DNA of 64,000 nucleotides from Chloroflexota bacterium. GTDB taxonomy: Bacteria; Chloroflexota; Anaerolineae; 4572-78; J111. The DNA is taken from NCBI GenBank assembly GCA_016860845.1, contig BOKF01000001.1:248001-312000 (forward strand), given 5' to 3'. Shown piece after piece: positions 52,371 through 61,616 of the stretch (its first letter is position 1; each line of letters starts with the position of its first letter). The notes below the pieces were generated by a model. It was not told where the DNA came from. It searched no databases and saw only the letters and a list, made by a program, of their open reading frames with translations. Made by a program: the position numbers and the translations under genes.

Positions 52371-53750
52371 ATGGCGCATGTTCATCTCATCGGCATTGGC
52401 GGTGCAGGTTTGTCCGCCATTGCCACCGTACTTTTACAACAAGGATATCGCGTATCCGGCTCAGACCGCGAAGCCTCGACGGCGACGGCCCGGCTGGCCC
52501 AACAAGGCGCGACCGTTTTCATCGGCCACAAGGCGGAAAACCTGGCCGGCCCGATTGACGCGGTGGTCATCTCCTCGGCCATCCCTGCCGATAACCCGGA
52601 ACTGGTTGGGGCTAGGCGGCGCGGCCTGCCGGTGGTCAAGCGGGCCGAATGGCTGGGGCAGATGATGCAGGCCAAGGTCGGCCTGGCAGTGGCCGGCACG
52701 CATGGCAAAACGACGACAACGGCCATGCTTGCCTTTATCTTGCGCCAAGCCGGGCAAGACCCCAGCTTCATCGTCGGCGGCTTCATCCCGCAGTTAGAGA
52801 CCAACGCCGCCGCGGGCCAGGGAAACGCTTTTGTGATTGAGGCCGACGAGTACGATTACATGTTCCTGGGTCTGCGCCCGGAAGTTGCCGTAGTGACTAT
52901 CGTCGAGTGGGACCATCCCGATATGTTTCCGTCGCCGCAAGCCCTGACTCAAGCCTTTGAGGATTTTGTGCGCCTGGTGCCCGCTCATGGCCTGGTTATT
53001 GGCTGTGGCGATGATCCTGGTGCAGTGCGGGTGATTGCCCAGGCAGCCGCCAAAACGATCACTTACGGTCTGCGTCCCGAAAACGAGTGGCAAGCGGTAG
53101 ATATTCAGCCGAATGGGCGGGGTGGTCACGATTTCAAGATGGTAGGGCAAGATGCTATCTTGCCCCACGTCGCCATGTCGCTGGCGGTGCCGGGTTTGCA
53201 CAATGTCTACAATGCGCTGGCGGCGTTGATTGCCGCCGAGCGGGCCGGGGTTGAACTGGCCCAGGCGGCTGAAATTATCGGCCAGTTCAAGGGTGTGGGC
53301 CGCCGTTTTGAGCTAAAAGGCGAAATCAACGGGGTAACTGTGATTGACGATTATGCCCATCACCCCACGGAAATCAGAGCGACGTTAGCTGCGGCCCGGT
53401 CGCGCTTTGCCGGCCGGCCGATCTGGGCGGTTTTTCAGCCGCATACCTTTAGCCGCACCCTGGCCCTGCTCGACGACTTTGCCCAGGCCTTCACCGACGC
53501 CGACCACGTGGTCCTGGTAGATATTTTTGCCTCTCGTGAAACCGACCAGGGCCTGGTCAAAAGCAGCGATATCCTGGCCCGCATGAGTCACCCCGACGCC
53601 CGCTACCTCGGCTCGGTCAGCGCCGCCGCCGATTATCTGGCAACCCATCTCGCTCCCCCGGCGGTGCTGGTGACGATGGGGGCAGGGGATAGTTATTTAA
53701 TAGGAGAGGAAGTATTAAAAAAGTTGGGGCATTCATTATATAGAAATTAG
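52371..53750 (+). CDS. murC: UDP-MurNAc:L-Ala ligase MurC
   Basis: 459 residues. HLIGIGGAGLSAIATVLLQ (nucleotide sugar), SSAIPADNPE, AGTHGKTTTTAML (ATP loop), EADEYDYMFL, VVTIVEWDHPDMF and VIDDYAHHPTEIRATL are all classic. It adds L-Ala to UDP-MurNAc. The gene is preceded by the membrane-protein pair rather than by murG directly, unlike most clusters. Confidence 0.95.
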   Translation: MAHVHLIGIGGAGLSAIATVLLQQGYRVSGSDREASTATARLAQQGATVFIGHKAENLAGPIDAVVISSAIPADNPELVGARRRGLPVVKRAEWLGQMMQAKVGLAVAGTHGKTTTTAMLAFILRQAGQDPSFIVGGFIPQLETNAAAGQGNAFVIEADEYDYMFLGLRPEVAVVTIVEWDHPDMFPSPQALTQAFEDFVRLVPAHGLVIGCGDDPGAVRVIAQAAAKTITYGLRPENEWQAVDIQPNGRGGHDFKMVGQDAILPHVAMSLAVPGLHNVYNALAALIAAERAGVELAQAAEIIGQFKGVGRRFELKGEINGVTVIDDYAHHPTEIRATLAAARSRFAGRPIWAVFQPHTFSRTLALLDDFAQAFTDADHVVLVDIFASRETDQGLVKSSDILARMSHPDARYLGSVSAAADYLATHLAPPAVLVTMGAGDSYLIGEEVLKKLGHSLYRN

Positions 53751-53800
53751 ACAGTTAGGCAGTTCCAAGATTTAAATCATCCAATTGTTCTCACCGGCTT

Positions 53801-53869
53801 GATGCGTGCTACGTGATGCGTAAGAAATCTTGCCTGGATACCATCACGCATCACGCATTACGTATCACG
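53801..53869. repeat. Inverted GATGCGT repeat downstream of murC
   Basis: GATGCGTGCTACGTGATGCG-type units face CATCACGCATCACGC and ATTACGTATCACGG. Related to the array at 17202. Confidence 0.75.
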
Positions 53870-53909
53870 GACTTTGGATAATTATTTTCTTGGAGTTGCC
53901 TTACTACTC

Positions 53910-53986
53910 AGGTGACTGGCACTTTTCTCTTTTGGCAAGATGATTGAGAACAGCGAAGCTTAGAGCTAACCAAGTGCCAGTCACCT
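53910..53986. repeat. 15-bp inverted repeat AGGTGACTGGCACTT
   Basis: Arms at 53910-53924 and 53972-53986 are exact complements with a 47-base centre. The rest of the gap 53751-54039 holds nothing recognisable. Confidence 0.8.
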
Positions 53987-54039
53987 TTAGCCTGAGCAGT
54001 TACATTTTTATTTTCTTATTTGAAATTTAGGAGTAAACA

Positions 54040-54273
54040 ATGGCTGAAACTAAACTGAAGTTAATCAAGAATCAAAATGGCTTTACCGGCAAAAGGGTCG
54101 AGTCTAAAACTCACGCCCCTCGGATCACTGCTGCGCCGGCCCTCACCCCGGAAGAACACGCCGAAGCGGCTCGTTTCAGAGCCTTGACCGCCGCCAAAGC
54201 GGCCCGCCAGGCGATGCTTCACCGGATTATGAGTGAGCTGCAAGAAGTGGATGAGATCGAGCCCGCCGCCTGA
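54040..54273 (+). CDS. Small hypothetical protein between murC and murB
   Basis: 77 residues, preceded by TAGGAG. Basic N-terminus ([23 protein letters not shown]), then Pro/Ala linker and a predicted helix [37 protein letters not shown]. No membrane segment. Unrecognised. Its placement inside the wall cluster and good ribosome site argue for a real gene. Confidence 0.55.
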   Translation: MAETKLKLIKNQNGFTGKRVESKTHAPRITAAPALTPEEHAEAARFRALTAAKAARQAMLHRIMSELQEVDEIEPAA

Positions 54274-54282
54274 CAATGACGT

Positions 54283-54310
54283 TTCAACGTTGAACGCTGA
54301 ACGTTTAACG
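54283..54310 (+). repeat. Heptamer repeat (TTGAACG-type)x4 abutting murB
   Basis: TTCAACG, TTGAACG, CTGAACG, TTTAACG, then TTTATGG. The murB start codon ATG (54314) falls in the next unit of the register. Confidence 0.85.
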
Positions 54311-54313
54311 TTT

Positions 54314-55324
54314 ATGGCGGCCCTGGCGGCTGTTTTTGGGGATAGACCGCGCCAGGATGAACCCCTCGCGGGACATACCATGCTCCGGCTGGGCGGTCCC
54401 GCCGAGGTGTGGCTGGCGGTGGAGAGTGTGGATGAGTTAGTCACCGCCGTTACCCTGGCCCGGCAGCACCATGTACCCGTCTTTATCCTCGGCGGTGGGG
54501 CAAATTTGCTCATCAGCGACGCCGGCATTCGCGGGCTGGTCATCGAAAATCGAGCCAATCGGGTCGAATTTCCCTCTTTTGAAAAGGAAAAGATGGGAGA
54601 GGTTAAAATCATCGCCGAGAGCGGCGCAGTCCTGCCTAACCTGGCCCGCCGCTGCGCCAAGCGGGGCCTGAGTGGACTGGAGTGGGCGGTCGGTGTGCCG
54701 GGCACGATCGGCGGGGCTGTAGTCAACAATGCTGGCGCTTACGGCAGCGATATGGCCCACAACCTCAGCCGGGCCGAACTGCTCGCTCCTACCGGAGAGC
54801 GAGTCTGGCAGCCGGTTGAGTGGTTTGAGTATGGCTACCGTACTTCGCGGTTAAAAAGAAATAGTCAACAGTCAAGGGTTGGCGGTCGGCAGTCAGCGGT
54901 TGGTGGTCAGAGTGAAGGTTGGATTGTATTACAAGTAGAATTACACCTGACTACCGCTCCCGTCGCCGAGGTCAAAGCGCGCATGGATGAGTTCAATCGC
55001 CGGCGCAAGGCTACTCAGCCGCCCGGGGCAACGATTGGCAGTATGTTTAAAAATCCGCCGGGCGATTACGCCGGCCGGTTGATTGAAGCGGCGGGCTTGA
55101 AAGGTTACAGAATCGGCCAGGCCCAGATTTCGCCCCTTCACGCCAATTTTTTCCAAAATCTGGGTGGGGCCACGGCGACAGAGGTCATGGGTTTAATCCA
55201 GACAGCCCAGGAAACGGTTGAGGTCAGGTTTGGGGTGAAATTGGAGTTGGAAATCGAGGTTGTTGGAGAAGAAGAAAGGAACCAAGGAACTGGAGGAACT
55301 AAGCAGTTTCGGGATCGAAATTAG
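54314..55324 (+). CDS. murB: UDP-N-acetylenolpyruvoylglucosamine reductase MurB
   Basis: 336 residues from ATG 54314; upstream codons overlap another ORF and a repeat. FAD-binding features: [64 protein letters not shown], and the C-terminal [33 protein letters not shown] and [11 protein letters not shown]. Residues about 184-199 ([16 protein letters not shown]) come from a 49-base heptamer array inserted between YRTSR and VLQVELHL. The last residues ([11 protein letters not shown]) also read GGAACT repeats. It completes UDP-MurNAc. Confidence 0.93.
   Translation: MAALAAVFGDRPRQDEPLAGHTMLRLGGPAEVWLAVESVDELVTAVTLARQHHVPVFILGGGANLLISDAGIRGLVIENRANRVEFPSFEKEKMGEVKIIAESGAVLPNLARRCAKRGLSGLEWAVGVPGTIGGAVVNNAGAYGSDMAHNLSRAELLAPTGERVWQPVEWFEYGYRTSRLKRNSQQSRVGGRQSAVGGQSEGWIVLQVELHLTTAPVAEVKARMDEFNRRRKATQPPGATIGSMFKNPPGDYAGRLIEAAGLKGYRIGQAQISPLHANFFQNLGGATATEVMGLIQTAQETVEVRFGVKLELEIEVVGEEERNQGTGGTKQFRDRN
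54863..54911 (+). repeat. Seven heptamers inserted in the murB reading frame
   Basis: Units AGTCAAC, AGTCAAG, GGTTGGC, GGTCGGC, AGTCAGC, GGTTGGT, GGTCAGA, consensus RGTYRRC. They resemble intergenic arrays at 9365 and 60354. Translation stays open. Confidence 0.85.
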
Positions 55325-55333
55325 TCAAATGGA

Positions 55334-55354
55334 GTGATACGTGATACGTGATAC
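55334..55354 (+). repeat. Heptamer repeat (GTGATAC)x3 upstream of ddl
   Basis: Three exact copies; complementary TTTCACGCATCACGCATC occurs at 55377-55394. Confidence 0.85.
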
Positions 55355-55404
55355 GTAATGGTTTACGACCTAAACTTTCACGCATCACGCATCGAGAGGT
55401 TTTT

Positions 55405-56538
55405 GTGAGTTTTTCTGAGAAGCGTCGAAAACTTCGCGTCGGGGTGCTTTTTGGCGGGCAGAGCGGCGAGCACGAGGTCAGCCTGACCTCCGCCCAGGGC
55501 ATCATGGAGGCGATGGACAAGAATAAATACGAAGTCGTGCCGATCGGTATTACTAAAAGCGGGCAGTGGTTGACCGGCGGGGATATTCACCAGCAGTTGC
55601 TCGACGCGGCCGCCGGGCATCCGGTGATCGAAGCAGGGGCCAAAGCGGAACCCGGCCATGCCGCACCGGTGGAGAATGCGCTGGCCTTACCCATTTCCGC
55701 CACCGGCCCGCTGGATGTGGTTTTTCCGGTATTGCACGGTCCTTTTGGCGAAGATGGTACGGTGCAGGGCTTTTTGGAACTGGTCGGTATTCCCTACGTG
55801 GGCGCGGGAGTTCTCGGCAGCGCGGCCGGGATGGACAAGGCTGTTTGCAAAGATATTTTTCGGGCACACGGGCTGCCGATTGTGATCCACCGGACCTTTT
55901 TGCGGAGACAGTGGCAAAAAGATCCCCAAGCGGTGATTGACGAGTGCGAGGCCGCTATCCCTTACCCGATGTTTGTCAAACCGGCCAACCTGGGCAGCAG
56001 CGTGGGCATCCATAAAGCCAAAAATCGTGAGGATTTGTGGATGGGACTGGAAGATGCGGTCCGTTATGATCGCAAACTGGTTGTCGAGCAGGGGTTGGAC
56101 GCGCGCGAGATCGAGGTCAGCGTGTTGGGTAACGATGATCCTATTGCCTCGCTGCCGGGCGAGATTATTCCTTCGCGCGAATTTTACAGTTACGCCGCCA
56201 AATATATTGACGGCACATCAGAGTTGCTCATTCCGGCTCCCTTGAGTCAAGAATACATCGAGTTGGTCCAGCAACTGGCCATCATGAGCTTCAAGGCCCT
56301 GGACTGCGCCGGCCTGGCCCGCTGTGACATGCTCCTGGAAAAAGCTACCGGTGAGGTCTTTATCAACGAGATCAATACGATGCCGGGCTTTACCCCGATC
56401 AGTATGTATCCCAAATTATGGGCTGCCAGCGGCCTAAGCTATAGCGAGCTGATTGACCGCCTGATTGAACTGGCCCTGGAGCGGCACGCGGACAAGCAGC
56501 AGTCGCAAATGACGTTTGATGTGAGGCAGGCAGAGTAG
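55405..56538 (+). CDS. ddl: D-alanine-D-alanine ligase
   Basis: 377 residues from GTG 55405, preceded by GAGAGG; the upstream in-frame GTG 55348 lies in a repeat. ATP-grasp protein with [52 protein letters not shown], the late [20 protein letters not shown]. It joins two D-Ala for MurF. Confidence 0.95.
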   Translation: MSFSEKRRKLRVGVLFGGQSGEHEVSLTSAQGIMEAMDKNKYEVVPIGITKSGQWLTGGDIHQQLLDAAAGHPVIEAGAKAEPGHAAPVENALALPISATGPLDVVFPVLHGPFGEDGTVQGFLELVGIPYVGAGVLGSAAGMDKAVCKDIFRAHGLPIVIHRTFLRRQWQKDPQAVIDECEAAIPYPMFVKPANLGSSVGIHKAKNREDLWMGLEDAVRYDRKLVVEQGLDAREIEVSVLGNDDPIASLPGEIIPSREFYSYAAKYIDGTSELLIPAPLSQEYIELVQQLAIMSFKALDCAGLARCDMLLEKATGEVFINEINTMPGFTPISMYPKLWAASGLSYSELIDRLIELALERHADKQQSQMTFDVRQAE

Positions 56539-56580
56539 CAGGGTAGCAGGTAGCAAGTATCAGAGTATAGGTTGTAGATT

Positions 56581-56606
56581 ACTCCCTACTTCCTACTCCC
56601 TACTCC
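56581..56606 (+). repeat. CTCCCTA/CTTCCTA heptamers
   Basis: Three and a half units upstream of ftsQ. A GGTAGCAG-type stretch (56539-56560) precedes it. Confidence 0.8.
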
Positions 56607-56620
56607 TGATCGAAGGAACT

Positions 56621-57502
56621 ATGTTTAAGGTCAAAAAGCAGCGACGCCGCCGATCCGAGGTGCGGCTGGGCACACAAGCGGTCAGCTACGAGGCAACCGC
56701 TTTCCAACCGCGCTTCACCGTTACCCCGGTGCTGAATTTTTGGCAGACGCGGGGAGTCAAACTAAGCAGCCTGCTGCTTATGATGCTGCTGGGGTGGGTG
56801 CTCTATGTGCTCTTTACCCGGCCCATATTTTTTGTGCGTACGGCTGAAATCCGGGGGAATATCGCCGTGTCGGCTCGTGAAATCTATACCATGAGCGGTA
56901 TTGACCGCCAGAGCATTTTTTGGGTCAACCCGGGCGAAGTGGTTAAAAAGATTACCAGCCTACCCAATATTAAATCGGCGGCGGTATCGCTGGCGCTGCC
57001 GGCGCGGGTAGTGATCGAAGTGAGCGAACGCCGGCCTGAATTGGTCTGGCAGACAGGCCAAACACTTTGGTGGGTTGACCAGGAGGGTACCGTCGTGCCG
57101 CCCAAAGAGGACCTGACCGGCATGCTGCGGGTTATTGACGACGACCGCCAGCCCCTCGAGCCGGGCTACCAGATTGATGCCAACATCGTCGAGGGGGCGC
57201 AAACACTGCGGGTGCTGGCCCCGGACGTGTCGGTCATTCGCTACTCGCGCCTGCGCGGTCTCACCGTCGCTACCCCCGAAGGCTGGCCGGTCTACATGGG
57301 CAGCGGCAGCGAAATCAAGGCCAAGTTGGTCGTCCTAACCGCCCTGCTGGCAGATTTGAAAGAACGCAATATCACCCCGGCTTACATTGACATGCGTGAC
57401 CCGCTGCGACCCGTCTACAAGCCGGCCTCGGTCATCCAGATTGGGCAGCCTGGGGCGAACCCTTTGAGAACACCGCCGCCCCGCCCGGCACAACCTCAGT
57501 AA
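56621..57502 (+). CDS. ftsQ: Cell-division protein FtsQ (DivIB)
   Basis: 293 residues. Basic cytoplasmic tail (KVKKQRRRRSEVR), one membrane helix (LSSLLLMMLLGWVLYVLF), POTRA domain (VRTAEIRGNIAVSAREIYTMSGIDRQSIFWV) and beta domain with ARVVIEVSERRPELVW. A Pro-rich end. It links FtsL, FtsI and FtsW at the septum. Position before ftsA is the canonical one. Confidence 0.9.
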   Translation: MFKVKKQRRRRSEVRLGTQAVSYEATAFQPRFTVTPVLNFWQTRGVKLSSLLLMMLLGWVLYVLFTRPIFFVRTAEIRGNIAVSAREIYTMSGIDRQSIFWVNPGEVVKKITSLPNIKSAAVSLALPARVVIEVSERRPELVWQTGQTLWWVDQEGTVVPPKEDLTGMLRVIDDDRQPLEPGYQIDANIVEGAQTLRVLAPDVSVIRYSRLRGLTVATPEGWPVYMGSGSEIKAKLVVLTALLADLKERNITPAYIDMRDPLRPVYKPASVIQIGQPGANPLRTPPPRPAQPQ

Positions 57503-57611
57503 GGCGGCTGGCGAACCGGTGGTAGGCGCTGAGTAAACAAGCAAGATAGCAGAGGCTGGGGTAAGTTCAAGAATTTTAAGGAAGATACACAATATGTTGT
57601 GGGTAAACCTC

Positions 57612-57640
57612 TTGCAAAATACTAGATATTGTGGTAAACT
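57612..57640 (+). promoter_or_regulatory. Candidate promoter for ftsA-ftsZ
   Basis: TTGCAA (57612-57617), 17-base spacer, TAAACT (57635-57640) preceded by TGG (extended -10). It could give ftsAZ a transcript independent of the upstream cluster. Confidence 0.55.
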
Positions 57641-57702
57641 AAATTTTGCATCTTACCGGCTTTATTTGCCGATTGTGACAATTAGGGGCGAGGAGGCCTA
57701 GG

Positions 57703-58929
57703 GTGGATCGGACAGTTGTGGCCTTGGATATAGGCACTACCAAAATCTGCACCCTTGTGGCTGAAGTTAGCCCGCCTCCTGAGAATGCCATGCGCATCGT
57801 CGGCGTTGGGGTGGTCCCGTCGAAGGGCATCCGCAAGGGCGTGGTGGTCAATGTTGGCGAGGTAACGGCGGCGATTACAGAGTCAATTCACCGGGCCGAA
57901 CGGACTTCCGGCTATGCTGTTGCCAGCGCCTACGTTGGATTAGCCGGGGCGCACATTAGCTCAATTAATAGTCGCGGCGTGGTCGCCATCAGCCGGGGCG
58001 AGCGGGGCATCCGCCCGGTGGATGTCGAACGTGCTTTAGAGCAGGCGCGGGCGATTGACATTCCGCACAACCGCGAGATCCTGCACATTATCCCGCGCGG
58101 CTTTACTGTAGATGGCGACGATGGGGTGCGCGACCCGCTGGGTATGCAGGCCTACCGGCTGGAAGTCGAGGCCCATATTGTGACCGGCTCGACCTCCTCC
58201 ATCCGCAACCTGATTAAGTGTGTCCAGAACGCCGGCATTCAAATTGACGCGTTGGTGCTGGAACCTCTGGCTTCCGGTGAGGCCGCCTTGACCGACATCG
58301 AGCGGGAAATGGGCGTGGTGCTGGTGGATATCGGCGGCGGCACCACCGATATCGCCATCTTTATCGAAGGCAGCATCTGGCACACCGTGGTTTTGCCCAC
58401 CGGCGGTGAGCAGGTGACCAATGACATCGCCGTAGGGCTGCGCACGCCGTTCAGCACCGCCGAGGACCTTAAAATCAAGTACGGTCACGCCCTCCCCCAC
58501 ACCCTCATGCCCGAAGAGACCGTTAGAATCAATATGTTTGGCGAGGACGGCCAGCAGAATATTTCGCGCCAGTTTTTGTCGGAGATTATCGAAGCCCGGG
58601 CCGAAGAAATTCTGGAGATGGTCCTGAAAGAGATCAAGCGGAGCGGTTACGACGGCCTGCTCCCGGCGGGCCTGGTTTTATGTGGCGGCACCGCCGACCT
58701 GGCCGGATTACGCGATTTGGCCCGCGACATTATGGGCTTACCTGCCCGGATCGGCGAGCCGCAGAATTTGCGCGGCCTGGTGGACACGCTGCAAAGCCCG
58801 GCTTTTACCACCGGCGTGGGGCTGCTGGAATGGGGCATTAAGCACGACCTGCCCCAGCGAGCCAATCACCAACCCAGTGGTAGTTCATTGAAGATGCCAG
58901 GCTGGCTAAAAGTATTTTTACCGGGGTAG
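57703..58929 (+). CDS. ftsA: Cell-division ATPase FtsA
   Basis: 408 residues from GTG 57703 with GAGGAGG seven bases upstream. Actin-fold phosphate loops VVALDIGTTKICTLVAEV and VVLVDIGGGTTDIAIFIEGS, and adenosine loop LVLCGGTADLAGL. The C-terminus ends in an amphipathic membrane helix SSLKMPGWLKVFLPG. It tethers FtsZ to the membrane. Confidence 0.95.
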   Translation: MDRTVVALDIGTTKICTLVAEVSPPPENAMRIVGVGVVPSKGIRKGVVVNVGEVTAAITESIHRAERTSGYAVASAYVGLAGAHISSINSRGVVAISRGERGIRPVDVERALEQARAIDIPHNREILHIIPRGFTVDGDDGVRDPLGMQAYRLEVEAHIVTGSTSSIRNLIKCVQNAGIQIDALVLEPLASGEAALTDIEREMGVVLVDIGGGTTDIAIFIEGSIWHTVVLPTGGEQVTNDIAVGLRTPFSTAEDLKIKYGHALPHTLMPEETVRINMFGEDGQQNISRQFLSEIIEARAEEILEMVLKEIKRSGYDGLLPAGLVLCGGTADLAGLRDLARDIMGLPARIGEPQNLRGLVDTLQSPAFTTGVGLLEWGIKHDLPQRANHQPSGSSLKMPGWLKVFLPG

Positions 58930-58960
58930 CCAGATAGCAGGATGTTGGTCGCAAATTTAT

Positions 58961-58985
58961 CTGACTACTGACATCTGACTACTAT
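58961..58985 (+). repeat. CTGACTA/CTGACAT repeat
   Basis: Four short units upstream of the ftsZ ribosome binding site. Same family as 21084. Confidence 0.7.
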
Positions 58986-59011
58986 CATCTGTAGGTTCAT
59001 AGGAGGAAATC

Positions 59012-60181
59012 ATGTCGAAAAATGGAAGTTATGCAGTTCAACCTGAAAATTTTGCCCAGATCAAAGTTATCGGCGTGGGCGGCGGCGGCAGCAATGCCGT
59101 CAACCGCATGATCGCCGAAGGTTTACGTGGGGTTGATTTTATCTGCGTCAATACCGATGCCCAGGCGCTGCTCATGAGCGACGCGCCGCAGCGCATCCGC
59201 ATTGGCGACAAGCTGACCCGTGGCCTGGGAGCCGGCGGCAACCCCGAAGTGGGGGCCAAGGCGGCAGAAGAGTCCTCCCAGGATTTGGAAGAAGTGCTGC
59301 GCGGCGCTGATATGGTCTTTGTCACCTGCGGCATGGGCGGCGGCACCGGCACCGGCGCTGCGCCGGTCATTGCCGAGCTGTCCCGCAAGAGCGGCGCCCT
59401 GACTATCGGCGTGGTGACTAAACCGTTTGGCTTTGAAGGCAGCCGCCGCCAGAATTTGGCCATGGAAGGCATCGAAGCTCTGAAAGAGCGGGTAGACACC
59501 TTGATTGTGATTCCCAACGACCGGCTGCTGGAAATTGTGGACAAACGAGCCAGCATGACCCAGGCCTTCCGCACCGCCGACGACGTGCTGCGCCAGGGTA
59601 TCCAGGGTATTTCAGAACTCATTACCGTGCCCGGCCTGATTAACCTCGACTTTGCCGATGTGCGGGCGATTATGAGCGGCGGCGGCGCCTCGCTGATGGC
59701 GGTCGGCATTGCCTCCGGCGAAAATCGGGCTGTTGACGCCGCCGAGAGCGCGGTTTCCTCGTCGCTGCTGGACGTGACCATTGACGGGGCGCAGGGCATT
59801 CTCTTCAATATTACCAGCGGCCCTAACCTCAGCCTGTATGAAGTCAACGAGGCCGCCGAGATCATCAAGCGCAAGGCTCACCCCGACGCCAATATTATCT
59901 TTGGCGCGGTCATTGACGAGAGCCTATCCGATGAACTGCGCATTACCTTGATTGCTACCGGCTTTGACAGCGTCGCCCAACGCAAACCTTACGTCGCCGG
60001 CAAGCGCAAGGAAGAACCCATCAGCTCCACCAAGACCATTGCCTTCCCGCAGCCGCCCAAAACCAGAGAACCCGCTTTCAGCCGGGAAGACTCGACGCGC
60101 CGGGAAACTAACTACGATCCCGAAGATTTGGAAGTCCCGACCTTTCTGCGCAAGCGCATGCAGAACCGGCGGGTTTCGTGA
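59012..60181 (+). CDS. ftsZ: Tubulin-like division GTPase FtsZ
   Basis: 389 residues; AGGAGG precedes the ATG. GTP-binding motifs [14 protein letters not shown] and the tubulin signature [22 protein letters not shown], and the T7 loop [10 protein letters not shown]. After about residue 325 a variable linker leads to the conserved C-terminal peptide [11 protein letters not shown]. It forms the Z-ring. Last gene of the cluster, followed by a strong terminator. Confidence 0.97.
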   Translation: MSKNGSYAVQPENFAQIKVIGVGGGGSNAVNRMIAEGLRGVDFICVNTDAQALLMSDAPQRIRIGDKLTRGLGAGGNPEVGAKAAEESSQDLEEVLRGADMVFVTCGMGGGTGTGAAPVIAELSRKSGALTIGVVTKPFGFEGSRRQNLAMEGIEALKERVDTLIVIPNDRLLEIVDKRASMTQAFRTADDVLRQGIQGISELITVPGLINLDFADVRAIMSGGGASLMAVGIASGENRAVDAAESAVSSSLLDVTIDGAQGILFNITSGPNLSLYEVNEAAEIIKRKAHPDANIIFGAVIDESLSDELRITLIATGFDSVAQRKPYVAGKRKEEPISSTKTIAFPQPPKTREPAFSREDSTRRETNYDPEDLEVPTFLRKRMQNRRVS

Positions 60182-60315
60182 GGCGAAGCCGCGCTGATGC
60201 GATGAATCGTTTTGTTCTCGTTTCCTCGCCTCTTCGCATCAGCTTATCCTTTGATATCCAGTACCCTCCTATGGCCTGAGTGTGGCAGGCAAAAACCACA
60301 CACCGCATCCCCACT

Positions 60316-60353
60316 GCGCCCCTGGTCTCTCTCAACCAGGGGCGCTCTTTTTT
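60316..60353 (+). terminator. Terminator of the dcw cluster
   Basis: GCGCCCCTGGT (60316-60326) pairs with ACCAGGGGCGC (60335-60345), followed by TCTTTTTT. Confidence 0.92.
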
Positions 60354-60384
60354 GACCGCCGATCACTGACCGCCGACCACCGGA
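60354..60384 (+). repeat. TGACCGCCGATCAC repeat
   Basis: Two near-copies of TGACCGCCGA; complementary in type to the GGTCGGT array at 9365. The gap 60182-60315 also has a GCTGATGCGATG/CATCAGC inverted stretch. Confidence 0.65.
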
Positions 60385-60399
60385 AAAATCAAAAAGGCG

Positions 60400-60428
60400 T
60401 TGACGCTGTATCCTAATGGTTGTACAAT
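60400..60428 (+). promoter_or_regulatory. Promoter of the MNT/DUF433/DUF5615 unit
   Basis: TTGACG (60400-60405), 17-base spacer, TACAAT (60423-60428). The start codon lies 27 bases downstream. Confidence 0.7.
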
Positions 60429-60454
60429 AGTTGCAGAGTAAGGGCAGTAATAGT

Positions 60455-60820
60455 ATGTCAGAATCTTTTGTTGCTTATTGGAAACAACAACAAGCTCTGC
60501 GCCGCCGCGAAAATCAGCGTTTAGCCCGATTAGCCTGGCAAGACCTGCAACGAATTGTTCAGGTCTTGCCCGATGATTATGGGGCGGAGCGAATTATCCT
60601 CTTTGGTTCGTTGGTGAAAGACCAGTTTACGGCTGAGTCTGATATTGATTTAGCTGTGGCCGGTTTGGCCCCGGCCCATTTTTTTACAATCCTGGCGGAA
60701 GTCAACCGGCTGTCTGAGTTCAAAGTGGATTTAAAGCCGTTGGAAAAGCTGCATACCCATTTTTATCGGCGTGTCATGACCCAAGGAGAGACCCTTTATG
60801 AAGCGCCTGACCCCGGTTGA
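60455..60820 (+). CDS. Orphan MNT-type nucleotidyltransferase
   Basis: 121 residues from ATG 60455. A helical N-terminal part (YWKQQQALRRRENQRLARLAWQDLQ) precedes a nucleotidyltransferase core with IILFGSLVKDQFTAESDIDLAV (the GS-x-DxD motif) and a C-terminal FKVDLKPLEKLHTHFYRRV. No HEPN partner follows; a DUF433 gene does. Possibly an antitoxin that has lost its toxin, or a regulator of the next pair. Confidence 0.75.
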   Translation: MSESFVAYWKQQQALRRRENQRLARLAWQDLQRIVQVLPDDYGAERIILFGSLVKDQFTAESDIDLAVAGLAPAHFFTILAEVNRLSEFKVDLKPLEKLHTHFYRRVMTQGETLYEAPDPG

Positions 60821-60843
60821 GTGGAAATCTTATGGAGGTAACG

Positions 60844-61209
60844 ATGGAATTAGAAAGCTACTTTGAATTTTTGAGTGAGGGCGATATTCGTATCAAAGGA
60901 ACGCGGGTTGGGATTGAGACGGTGCTGGATGATTACTTAGCCGGCTCCAGCCCGGAGGAAATTGCTGCTCGGTATCGTAATCTCTCGCTTGAGCAAGTGT
61001 ATGCCACCGTTACCTACTACCTGCACAATCGCAGCAGGATAGATGCCTATCTTGAATCCTGGCGGCAGTATAACAAGCAGAGGGAGCAAGAATATGATCG
61101 GAATCCGCCGGAGTTGGCCTCACGTTTGAGAGAGCGAGTTAAAAATTACCAACAAACAGTATTGATGGCTGAAAGACGGGCAGATTATCATTCTGAGACG
61201 CCGGAATGA
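60844..61209 (+). CDS. DUF433 antitoxin-like protein
   Basis: 121 residues from ATG 60844, with GGAGGT just upstream. The DUF433 core GDIRIKGTRVGIETVLDDYLAGSSPEEIAARY and LEQVYATVTYYLHNR is a helix-turn-helix used by VapB-like antitoxins. A charged C-terminal extension (residues 80-121) should bind the toxin. The stop overlaps the next start by four bases. Confidence 0.8.
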   Translation: MELESYFEFLSEGDIRIKGTRVGIETVLDDYLAGSSPEEIAARYRNLSLEQVYATVTYYLHNRSRIDAYLESWRQYNKQREQEYDRNPPELASRLRERVKNYQQTVLMAERRADYHSETPE

Positions 61210-61568
61210 AGCGGCTGCGTTTTTTACTGGATGAACATGTGCCTCATGCGATTCAGGACCAATTACTGCGTTTGTCCCCTAAAATGGACATCCTTATGGT
61301 CGGCCAACCAAGCGCCCCGGCCAAAGGTACTTCTGACCCGGACTTGTTACAGTGGATTGAGCAAACAGGGTATATCCTGGTAACCAATAACCGGCGCACG
61401 ATGCCCGATCATTTACAGGCTCACTTTGAAGCCGGGAGCCATATAGCGGGAATTTTGCTGCTGCGACGAGGCGCACCTCTGGGCCAAGTGATTGAAAACC
61501 TGTTTCTGCTGTGGGAAATTACGGAAGCAGACGAGTTTCAGGATCGGGTTCTTTTCATCCCTCTGTAA
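61206..61568 (+). CDS. DUF5615 PIN-like toxin
   Basis: 120 residues. LRFLLDEHVPHAIQ opens the PIN-like fold with its Asp and Glu; SDPDLLQWIEQTGYILVTNNRRTMPDHL continues with the acidic and polar active-site strand. Members pair with DUF433 antitoxins and are predicted RNases. The translational overlap supports a two-gene toxin-antitoxin unit. Confidence 0.8.
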   Translation: MKRLRFLLDEHVPHAIQDQLLRLSPKMDILMVGQPSAPAKGTSDPDLLQWIEQTGYILVTNNRRTMPDHLQAHFEAGSHIAGILLLRRGAPLGQVIENLFLLWEITEADEFQDRVLFIPL

Positions 61569-61616
61569 TGGGGGAAAGATTGATTACTACCCTTACCGAT
61601 TACGGACAGACACATA

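Noticed and set aside
60798..60866. 22-codon ORF MKRLTPVEWKSYGG between MNT and DUF433
   Set aside because: Too short and overlapping both genes; the DUF433 start is better supported by GGAGGT.
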